From: Rhodothermales bacterium
Lineage (GTDB): Bacteria > Bacteroidota > Rhodothermia > Rhodothermales > Bin80
DNA: 33,750 nucleotides
Reading direction: 5' to 3'
Assembly: GCA_028278205.1 (NCBI GenBank)
Contig: JANQES010000055.1
Coordinates: forward strand, 1 to 33,750
Under the pieces are notes generated by a model. It had not been told where the DNA came from. It made no database searches and saw nothing but the letters and a program-made list of their open reading frames with translations. Below are positions 27,612 through 33,750 of the stretch, one piece after another. The stretch's first letter is position 1. Each line of letters opens with the position of its first letter. The translations under genes were made by a program, and so were the position numbers.

Positions 27612-28358
27612 ATGAACAAACGCCACCAGGCTTTTCACATACACAGTTTGTTGTTTGCAAGCGTCCTGTTCACGCTCGGACTCACCGGGTGCGACGGCGT
27701 AGGCGCAAATAGCGAGGAAATGGTGCCTGTTGAACTGCGCTTTCAGGTTGCTTCCTCCGGTGCGGGCAAAACCGCCGCACACGTCGAGGTTGAGCAGGCC
27801 AAGTTATTGGTCAAGACGGTGCAGTTCAATGCCGAAGACGGCGAGGAATACGAGGTCAACACCGAGAGCTTCGTCGTCGATCTAGGCTTGTCACGTCGGG
27901 CGAACGCGGTGAAGGTCGGGGCCGTGCCGCCCGGCGTGTACAAGCGCCTTACTTTCAAGATCCACAAGCCCGAAGATGACGAGGCGGTGCCGGATCCGGT
28001 GTTTCGCGAGGGCTCTAGCGGCGACGAGCGGTTCTCGCTTGTGGTCTCGGGGCGCATTGAGGACGAGCCTTTTGTGCTCAAAATACGCGAGTCGATCCAA
28101 CAGCGCATGGCATTCGCGCCTCTCCTGGATCTCGAAGCGGACGACCGGGCCGTGACGGTGACGTTGTTGGCCGACGTCGATGCGTGGTTCGTCGGGGAGG
28201 AGGGCGAGGCCCTTGATCCCCGCCGCGAAGACGACGCCGACGACATCGCAGAGGCCATTGAAGCATCCTTTCAGACACTCAGCGTTGACGTTGATGATGA
28301 CGACGAGGACGATGATGACGATGATGACGATGGACAAGAGGATAATGATGATGGATAA
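27612..28358 (+). CDS. lipoprotein with poly-Asp tail, second of a pair
   Basis: A 248-residue protein. The signal peptide ends in TLGLTGC (lipid-attached Cys27). The body (about 35-205) is beta-rich with VELRFQVASSG, VEQAKLLVKTVQF and VPPGVYKRLTFKIHKP. This order of strands resembles DUF4382-type domains, although similarity to the upstream neighbour is low. The last 25 residues are nearly all Asp and Glu (VDVDDDDEDDDDDDDDGQEDNDDG). An ATG without a clear ribosome binding site starts it, and a terminator follows at 28421. It is probably in the same transcript as 26557-27498. The tail would carry a high negative charge and could bind divalent metal ions. Confidence 0.75.
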   Translation: MNKRHQAFHIHSLLFASVLFTLGLTGCDGVGANSEEMVPVELRFQVASSGAGKTAAHVEVEQAKLLVKTVQFNAEDGEEYEVNTESFVVDLGLSRRANAVKVGAVPPGVYKRLTFKIHKPEDDEAVPDPVFREGSSGDERFSLVVSGRIEDEPFVLKIRESIQQRMAFAPLLDLEADDRAVTVTLLADVDAWFVGEEGEALDPRREDDADDIAEAIEASFQTLSVDVDDDDEDDDDDDDDGQEDNDDG

Positions 28359-28420
28359 GTAGATATGGAGAATGCATCGTAATATCGCTGTGTCTTGATA
28401 GCTGTGTCACAGCATCCAGA

Positions 28421-28466
28421 GCGAGGGCGTCGCGATCTGTTTAGTGCGCGGCGCCCTCGCTTTTTT
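28421..28466 (+). terminator. intrinsic terminator after the acidic lipoprotein pair
   Basis: GCGAGGGCG (28421-28429) is the exact reverse complement of CGCCCTCGC (28452-28460), and TTTTTT follows at 28461. This is a strong hairpin with a U-tract for plus-strand transcripts, 60 bp after the end of 27612-28358. Confidence 0.85.
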
Positions 28467-28530
28467 GTTATGTGCAGGAAAAGTAGGTTTTAGATTGATT
28501 CGATGTTGGCGCATCACAGAAATGATGGTG

Positions 28531-28622
28531 TGGGTCACTGGTCATGAGTCACTGGTGGAGGAAAAAGAACCAGTGACCCGTGACAGCGAGCCGAAGGCGA
28601 GCGTAATGACCAGTGACCAATG
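28531..28622. repeat. heptamer repeat (CCAGTGA / TCACTGG) with inverted arms
   Basis: GGGTCACTGGTCATGAGTCACTGG on the left is matched by CCAGTGACCCGTGAC and AATGACCAGTGACCAAT on the right, in the opposite sense. The word is the same as in 328-360. The element is located between the terminator and the predicted promoter of the sigma factor gene. Confidence 0.75.
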
Positions 28623-28640
28623 CTAAGCTTTACACGAAGT

Positions 28641-28667
28641 GGAACCTTGAGAATTACCTGCGTACTT
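28641..28667 (+). promoter_or_regulatory. possible ECF-type promoter
   Basis: GGAACC (28641-28646) and CGTACTT (28661-28667) resemble the -35 (GGAAC) and -10 (CGT) elements of ECF sigma promoters, with about 15 bp between GGAAC and CGT. It lies 130 bp before the ECF sigma gene, so self-activation is possible. The match is short and may be chance. Confidence 0.3.
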
Positions 28668-28793
28668 TTTTCTTGCTACCCCGGCGTAGTCATTCGGCCT
28701 GCTTCGTGGACTGTACAGGAAGACAGGAGACAAAACAACCCGGTTTTCGGCGCGCTCGCCTGGCGCCGGGGCCGGCTTAATGATAGACGGCTT

Positions 28794-29369
28794 ATGGACT
28801 CAAGCGTCTCGCTTGAGGAATTGTGCCGGCGCCTCAAGGCTTCGGATCGCGCGGCTTTCGAGCAGCTTTTTCGTTTGCTGCGCGAAGGGCTGGTGCGCTA
28901 CGTCCGAGCGCTTATCCACGACGACACGGTGGCGCACGACCTCGTCCAGGACGTGTTCGTGTATTTGTGGGGCTTGCGTGAGAGCCTCGATCCGTCGCGA
29001 TCTTTGAAGGCGTACCTTTACAGCATGGCGCGCAACCGCGCCTATCGCTTTATGCGAGACGAACGCACCCACGCCGAAAAACATGCCTACCTGAAGCAGC
29101 AGGAAACCGCCCGGACGCCCGGCATCGAGGATCTCGAAGCCCGCCTCGACGCCGACGCGCTCACCCAACGCCTGCGCGTCTGGATCGGCGAGTTGCCCGA
29201 ACGACAACGCGAAGCCCTTCTGCTCAGTCGCTACCACGCGCTGAGTCATCGCGAAGTCGCCTCGGTGATGGAGGTCTCTCCCCGGACGGTCAACAATCAC
29301 ATCATGCGAGCGCTGGAGCATCTTCAAGAGCGCATCCAGACGTTCGAACCAACGCTAATGGAGCCATGA
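28794..29369 (+). CDS. ECF-type RNA polymerase sigma factor
   Basis: A 191-residue sigma factor of the type found with FecR proteins in Bacteroidota. Region 2 (about 15-85) includes FEQLFRLLREGLVRYV and DLVQDVFVYLW, which bind core polymerase and the -10 element. Region 4 (about 125-180) includes LPERQREALLLSRYHALSHREVASVMEVSPRTVNNHI, which reads the -35 element. The ATG at 28794 is chosen because region 2 begins shortly after; the frame stays open upstream, but that part has no sigma features. The stop overlaps the FecR-like gene by 4 bp (ATGA). The sigma factor would be held by the FecR protein until the TonB receptor reports a ligand. Confidence 0.93.
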   Translation: MDSSVSLEELCRRLKASDRAAFEQLFRLLREGLVRYVRALIHDDTVAHDLVQDVFVYLWGLRESLDPSRSLKAYLYSMARNRAYRFMRDERTHAEKHAYLKQQETARTPGIEDLEARLDADALTQRLRVWIGELPERQREALLLSRYHALSHREVASVMEVSPRTVNNHIMRALEHLQERIQTFEPTLMEP

Positions 29370-30373
29370 AGGGAGGTACTCACGGGAGCATGCCGCCGGA
29401 GGTTCAGGAGGAGCTCGAACGCGGCGCTCCCGAAACGCGTCGTAAGATCGAGCAAGTCTGGCATCTGCTCGGTCGCCTCGAAGACGACCCGCCGGCCGTG
29501 TCCACTGGCGACGACGCCTGGGTCGATCTTGAGCAACGGCTCGAAGCGCCGGCCCCGGCGCAACGAGCCAGAGACCGCGCGCCGCATCGACACCGCGCGC
29601 GGCGCAGCGCCCGTGGCCGCCGGCTGGGGTTAACGATAGCAGGTGGCCTGGCCCTGCTCCTGCTCGGCGTGTGGCTGTGGCAGCAGCCCGCGCAGGTGGT
29701 GGCAGAACGCGGCGATCAGCGCATCGTTACCCTGCCGGACGGCTCGACAGCGCATCTCAACAGCGAATCCCGGTTGACGTATCGCCGGGGCTTTCAGGCC
29801 TGGCCTTTCATCTCGGCTGACCGGCGCGTGGTGATGCTCGAAGGCGAGGCATTCTTCGACGTCGTGCCCGGCGCGCGGCCCTTTGTCGTCGAGACGTTCA
29901 ACGCGCGCGTAGAAGTGCTCGGCACCGAGTTCGACGTGCGCGCCCGGCGAGGACCCTGGGAAGGCGAGACGCGTGTGATTCTGGCTTCCGGACGCGTGCG
30001 CGTGTCGGCCCAGCACGATCCGGAGTACGCGGTGATGCTCACCGAAGCCGGGCAGATGGCCCGCATCGGGCAGACGACGGCGGTGCCCGATGCGTCGTCG
30101 TTGCAGCAAGCCCAGATGAATCGTTTATTGATCTGGCGGCGCAATGGCTTTTCCGTCGTCGATAAGCCGCTGCCGTTTATCCTGGCGAAGATCGAACGCC
30201 GCTTTGCGGTGTCGATAGACATTGAAGAAGGTCTAGCTTTAACCGATTCGATGACCCTGTTCTATCCACGCGGCGCCACGGCTGAGAAGATCATCAACGA
30301 CATCTGCCTCTTGCGACAATGCCGGTACCGCCAGACGAGCAGCGGCTTCACCATGTTTCCGGCTGATCTTTGA
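29366..30373 (+). CDS. FecR-family anti-sigma / signal-transfer protein
   Basis: A 335-residue inner-membrane protein. The N-terminal part (1-85) is cytoplasmic and ends in an Arg-rich stretch. One membrane helix follows (about 86-107). The periplasmic FecR domain (about 115-215) has DGSTAHLNSESRLTYRR and LEGEAFFDVVPGARPFVVETFNARVEVLGTEFDVRA. The C-terminal domain (about 255-332) is DUF4974-like: FSVVDKPLPFILAKIERRF, then an STN-type fold. It should bind the sigma factor in the cytoplasm and the receptor N-terminus in the periplasm. It overlaps the sigma gene and precedes the receptor gene by 103 bp. Confidence 0.94.
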   Translation: MKGGTHGSMPPEVQEELERGAPETRRKIEQVWHLLGRLEDDPPAVSTGDDAWVDLEQRLEAPAPAQRARDRAPHRHRARRSARGRRLGLTIAGGLALLLLGVWLWQQPAQVVAERGDQRIVTLPDGSTAHLNSESRLTYRRGFQAWPFISADRRVVMLEGEAFFDVVPGARPFVVETFNARVEVLGTEFDVRARRGPWEGETRVILASGRVRVSAQHDPEYAVMLTEAGQMARIGQTTAVPDASSLQQAQMNRLLIWRRNGFSVVDKPLPFILAKIERRFAVSIDIEEGLALTDSMTLFYPRGATAEKIINDICLLRQCRYRQTSSGFTMFPADL

Positions 30374-30382
30374 TGCCATACT

Positions 30383-30422
30383 TTGGTAAGGGCATTACCA
30401 AAAGTCCCCCTTCGAAGGGGGA
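30383..30422. other. two short hairpins between fecR-like and receptor genes
   Basis: TTGGTAA (30383-30389) pairs with TTACCAA (30395-30401) around GGGCA. TCCCCCTTCGAAGGGGGA (30405-30422) is a perfect palindrome. They could weaken read-through from the regulator genes into the receptor gene or protect the downstream message. The second resembles the CCTCCCTTGAGGGAGG stems at the left end of the window. Confidence 0.55.
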
Positions 30423-30476
30423 ATTCTCGATCCCGGTCACGTTTTATCAAAGTGCATCAAATCCCCCCTCAACCCC

Positions 30477-33254
30477 ATGAAAGCGAGGCTGATCATTTTG
30501 GTGGTGATAGGGCTGTGCGGCCTGATCGGGAGCCGCCCGGCGAGCGCGCAGTCAGTGGAAGGGGGGGGCTATACGCTGGTGCTGCGCGGCGTGCCGATGA
30601 GCCAGGCCCTCGAAGAACTCGTCGGCCTGACGCAGATCGATCTGGTGTATAACTCCAGCCTCGTGGCCGGCAAGCACGTCTACTGCGCCGGTCGAAATCT
30701 TACGTCGGAGGCGCTCTTGCGGTGCGTGCTCGACGGCACCGGGCTCGACTATGTGCGGTCTTCGGCGGGCACCTATGTGTTGATGCAAGCCCTGGAAGAG
30801 GCGCCGCGCCGGGGCGACCTCGCCGGCAGCATCACCGACCTGACCACCGGCGAGCCGTTGCCCTACGCCAACGTGCTCCTGGCCGACGCCTCCACCGGCA
30901 CCACCACCGACGAATCCGGCCTGTTCAGTTTCTCATCGGTGCTCTCCGGCATGCAGCGCTTCGTGGTGACCTACGTCGGTTATGAGACGGTGGTCGATAG
31001 CGTCTTTGTGGCTGCCGGGGGCCGGGAGCGGCTGTCGATAGCCCTGCGCCCGCAAGCCGTTTCGCTGTCGCCTATCGTCATCAGTGGGCTGTCTCAGCGC
31101 CTGCCCTCGCGCGATCTCGGCGTGGGTGAACTCTCCAACCGTCAACTGTCCGATTTTTACACCGCCGGCACGCCCGACGTGGCGCGTGGAGCCGGCAGCC
31201 TCATGGGCATAGCCGTCCAACAACCGCTGGCCGATCTTCACATCCAGGGCAGCGCCAGCGGCGAACACCTGACCGTGCTCGACGGCGTGCCCGTGCGCGA
31301 CCCCGTCAGCCTCGGACGCCACCTGAGCGCCTTCAGCCCCCTCGCCATCGACCGGCTGACGGTGCATAAGGCGGGCTTCGGCGCCTCGTATGGAAGCCAC
31401 CTCTCCGGCGTGGTCTCCGTCGAGCAGGACGTCACCGGCGCGGCGCGGCGCGGCGGCGTGGTCAACGCCGATCCGGTCAGTCTCAATGGAAAGGTGCAGG
31501 GGCGTTTCAAGCTGCCGGTCGGCGACGGCGCGGCGATGCTGGCCCTGCGCACCAGCGTCTGGGGCGTTTACGAAGATCCCGGCGTCTCGTCTTTGCTGCG
31601 TCATTGGAGCCAGGTCGATCCCGTCCTCGCGACAATCTGGGTTCGGGAGGATGTCAGCACGGCGTCGCTGGGCCTGAACCGGCATGCGTCCGATGTTGCT
31701 TTTTCGGACCTCCACGGTGCGGTGCGGCTGCGGCTGAGCCCGTTCCAAACGATCCACGCCTCGGCCTACCGCGCCGGCAACCGTATCGCGTCGGACCTCG
31801 CGGCGTCCAACACCGGCAATGCCGACAGCACCGACGTGCTCGTGCTCACCCGCGACGATTACGACTGGACGAACTGGGCCGGGCAGATCCGCCATAGCTG
31901 GCTCATCGGCGCCCGGTCCGTGGCGATGGTGCAGCTTCAGGGGGGATGGCACGATTCGCGCTATGCCTATCGCGGGTTGCGCACCGAGACCGAGCCGCTG
32001 ACGGGGCCGGGCGCGCTCGATGCCGCCATCGCCGATTTCGAGCCGCAACTCGGAACGGCGGGGGGATCGGAAGAGCGCAACAAGATCCGAGAACTGGCGG
32101 TGAAGGCAGAACTCAGCCACAGCCTCTCGCCGCGTCATCACGTCGAAGCCGGGTTGGCGGCGAAGCACATAGACAGCCGGTTTCAACTCATCAACCAGTT
32201 TATCGCGCCGTTCACGCACGAGGCGGCGGCGTGGGAACTCTCCGGCTATGCCGAGGGCAAGCTCTCGTTCGGCTGGCAGACGACGCTGGAGCCGGGCGTG
32301 CGCCTGACCTATCTGCCCCTGCGCAACACCGTCTATGCCGAGCCGCGCCTCGCCGCGCGTTACGACCGGGCAGCCAGCCGGATCGGCCCCTACGCGCTGC
32401 GGGTGGCCGGCGGCGTCTATCGGCAGTTCACCAATCAGTTCGAACTTACCAGCTCCGGCTCGACGGCCGTGGTGCCGTACGTGTCGTTCTGGTTGCCATC
32501 GGATAGCACCGTGGCGCCGCCCCGCACCTACCACCTCGCCGCCGACGTGCTGCTGATGCCCCGCGACCGCTGGACGATCAGCCTGGAGGGCTATTACAAG
32601 TGGCAGCCGCGCCTGCTCGTGGTCGATTACGCCCGCCTTCTGGCCGAGCACCCGCGCGTCTGGCCGCCCCTCGACCCGGTCGAGATGCACCAGTCCGATT
32701 TCGTCGGGCGCGCGCGAGGCCGCGCCTACGGCTTCGGCACCAAACTGCACCACTCCGGCGACCGCCTCGACGTCACCGCCAACTACAGCTACAGCCGCGC
32801 TCTGCGCCGCTATCCGGGCCGCTTCGACGGGCGGATGGTGCCCGCGCCCTGGAACCAACCCCACCGCCTCGCCCTCGACGCCACCGTGGCATTCACCGAA
32901 GACCTCAGCCTGGAAGTCAACTGGCGCGGCGCCTGGGGCCGGCGCTGGGCCGTCCGCCGTGCCTACTACGACTACCTTGCCCTCCGCGACGATCCCATCA
33001 CCTTCGACACATTCGATCTGAGCCGCCCCTCCGAGCAGAAAGTCTCACCCTACTACCGCCTCGACGCCGGCTTCACCTACACCCGTACCTGGAGCCGCTC
33101 CACCGTGCAACTCCGCGCCTTCGTCGTCAACCTTTTAGATCGCAACAACGTCTACGACTGGAGCATCGAAGAGCCCCCCACCGGCGGCGAAGCCCGCGTC
33201 GAACGCACCCTGCCCGGCCTGCATCCTGTGTTTTCGTTGCGGTTTGATTATTAG
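30477..33254 (+). CDS. TonB-dependent outer-membrane receptor with N-terminal STN domain
   Basis: A 925-residue receptor. The signal peptide covers about 1-25 (ASAQ). An STN domain (about 30-105, FTxVPMSQALEELVGLTQIDLVYN-like) takes part in signalling to FecR proteins. A carboxypeptidase-regulatory-like domain follows (about 115-195, GSITDLTTGEPLPYANVLL). The plug (about 205-320) has LHIQGSASGEHLTVLDGVPVRDP and GFGASYGSHLSGVVSV. The remaining 600 residues form the 22-strand barrel, ending in FSLRFDY with a C-terminal aromatic residue. It imports a ligand through the outer membrane using TonB energy and reports binding to the FecR/sigma pair. There is no SusD-like gene after it, so the ligand is more likely a small molecule or metal complex than a glycan, but this is uncertain. 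Confidence 0.94.
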   Translation: MKARLIILVVIGLCGLIGSRPASAQSVEGGGYTLVLRGVPMSQALEELVGLTQIDLVYNSSLVAGKHVYCAGRNLTSEALLRCVLDGTGLDYVRSSAGTYVLMQALEEAPRRGDLAGSITDLTTGEPLPYANVLLADASTGTTTDESGLFSFSSVLSGMQRFVVTYVGYETVVDSVFVAAGGRERLSIALRPQAVSLSPIVISGLSQRLPSRDLGVGELSNRQLSDFYTAGTPDVARGAGSLMGIAVQQPLADLHIQGSASGEHLTVLDGVPVRDPVSLGRHLSAFSPLAIDRLTVHKAGFGASYGSHLSGVVSVEQDVTGAARRGGVVNADPVSLNGKVQGRFKLPVGDGAAMLALRTSVWGVYEDPGVSSLLRHWSQVDPVLATIWVREDVSTASLGLNRHASDVAFSDLHGAVRLRLSPFQTIHASAYRAGNRIASDLAASNTGNADSTDVLVLTRDDYDWTNWAGQIRHSWLIGARSVAMVQLQGGWHDSRYAYRGLRTETEPLTGPGALDAAIADFEPQLGTAGGSEERNKIRELAVKAELSHSLSPRHHVEAGLAAKHIDSRFQLINQFIAPFTHEAAAWELSGYAEGKLSFGWQTTLEPGVRLTYLPLRNTVYAEPRLAARYDRAASRIGPYALRVAGGVYRQFTNQFELTSSGSTAVVPYVSFWLPSDSTVAPPRTYHLAADVLLMPRDRWTISLEGYYKWQPRLLVVDYARLLAEHPRVWPPLDPVEMHQSDFVGRARGRAYGFGTKLHHSGDRLDVTANYSYSRALRRYPGRFDGRMVPAPWNQPHRLALDATVAFTEDLSLEVNWRGAWGRRWAVRRAYYDYLALRDDPITFDTFDLSRPSEQKVSPYYRLDAGFTYTRTWSRSTVQLRAFVVNLLDRNNVYDWSIEEPPTGGEARVERTLPGLHPVFSLRFDY

Positions 33255-33344
33255 GCAGGGCGATCTGCGAGGCTTGCATTTCATCTTCAAAGAGCGGATA
33301 CTACTGGTAATCTTGGCGCGTATTACCTCGCCAATGAGACGATA

Positions 33345-33653
33345 ATGCGTAGTAGGCTTTATGATGCTGTACCTAATTTGAAGCAGATATCATCGCAATT
33401 GAACCAGTGCATTATGAAGCAGGACGTAACGGAGCATCTAGATCTTGAGTTGGCTTGGAGACGAATTGAGGCGGACGAGAAAGCTGGTATTATGTTCGTT
33501 GTTCCATCATTTTTAAGTGACTTGATTCGAATAGATTTAGAAGGGTGGCTTGAGAGACTAAAAGTAGAAATAGTGGAAGGCACCTATTCTCCAAAGGATG
33601 TACGCATTTCCGATGTACCTAAGCCAAAATACGCTACTCGTCCAGGTGCATAG
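33345..33653 (+). pseudogene. N-terminal fragment of a reverse-transcriptase-like protein
   Basis: A 102-codon open frame in AT-richer DNA. The segment WRRIEADEKAGIMF, VVPSFLSDLIRIDLEGWLERL and then DVPKPKYATRPGA resembles the N-terminal part of bacterial reverse transcriptases, where VPKPxxATRPxx leads into the first polymerase motifs. The frame ends with TAG right after RPGA, before any catalytic YxDD motif, so the gene is truncated. The sequence after the stop has a different character and may be the end of an insertion sequence. The start is uncertain (ATG 33345 or 33414) and no ribosome binding site is clear. The family call rests on recall of the motif only; the class cannot be assigned. 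Confidence 0.45.
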
Positions 33654-33750
33654 GTGTAGATTCTGTCTTAGTTGAAATTGGATAAAGCAAGAGGTTCCTT
33701 CCTGTTGCCTCGTGACCTTCATCACCAGAAAGGAACCCCTCATGAAAGCA
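33654..33750 (+). mobile_element. possible left end of an insertion sequence with transposase start
   Basis: After the truncated reverse-transcriptase-like frame the sequence contains GGTTCCTT (33693-33700) and its complement AAGGAACC (33730-33737). They form a stem directly before ATGAAAGCA at 33742, where a gene appears to start and leave the window. A hairpin before the first codon is frequent in transposase genes, where it blocks read-through translation. No terminal inverted repeat or target duplication can be shown because the other end is outside the window. Confidence 0.3.

Overview
The window looks like high-GC chromosomal DNA from a member of the Rhodothermota/Bacteroidota, most likely the order Rhodothermales. 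This is an inference from gene families, not a database match. Two secreted proteins end in a type IX secretion (T9SS) type A sorting domain. There is an ECF sigma / FecR / STN-type TonB receptor cassette. Several genes lack a visible Shine-Dalgarno sequence, and one promoter pair fits the Bacteroidota TTTG-N19-TAnnTTTG pattern closely.

Layout. 1-424: two copies of a palindromic intergenic repeat and a short heptamer repeat. 425-2792: a response regulator and a hybrid sensor histidine kinase. 2929-3955: an AT-richer two-gene unit on the minus strand, a DUF6932-like nucleotidyltransferase and a coiled-coil membrane partner. 4051-4205: a scar made of a promoter copy joined to the last codons of a T9SS protein gene. 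4244-7781: a heterodimeric ABC exporter pair, flanked on both sides by the same 100-bp piece of a T9SS gene end. 7849-10071: the complete T9SS Asp-box propeller protein. 10228-11829: phytoene desaturase (crtI), divergent. 11981-18969: a small helix-turn-helix-like protein, valyl-tRNA synthetase, a SEC-C protein and a NodU/CmcH-type carbamoyltransferase. 19104-23993: two lipoproteins, a GAF/sigma-54 activator and a membrane Ser/Thr kinase with PEGA domains. 24124-26217: a Kelch T9SS protein and a TPR/DUF5683-like protein. 26557-28358: two lipoproteins with long acidic tails. 28794-33254: sigma, anti-sigma and TonB receptor. 33345-33750: a broken reverse-transcriptase-like gene followed by what may be the left end of an insertion sequence.

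Most genes are housekeeping or envelope functions on the plus strand. The accessory part is 2929-10071 on the minus strand plus the right edge. The most unusual signals are (a) the nucleotidyltransferase/membrane pair, whose promoter is duplicated in front of the T9SS gene; (b) the ABC exporter pair bounded by T9SS-tail direct repeats; (c) a set of gene-junction repeats with period 7 or 8, whose word differs at each site but whose architecture, often two complementary arms, is the same; and (d) the interrupted reverse-transcriptase-like gene. No tRNA, rRNA or CRISPR array was seen.
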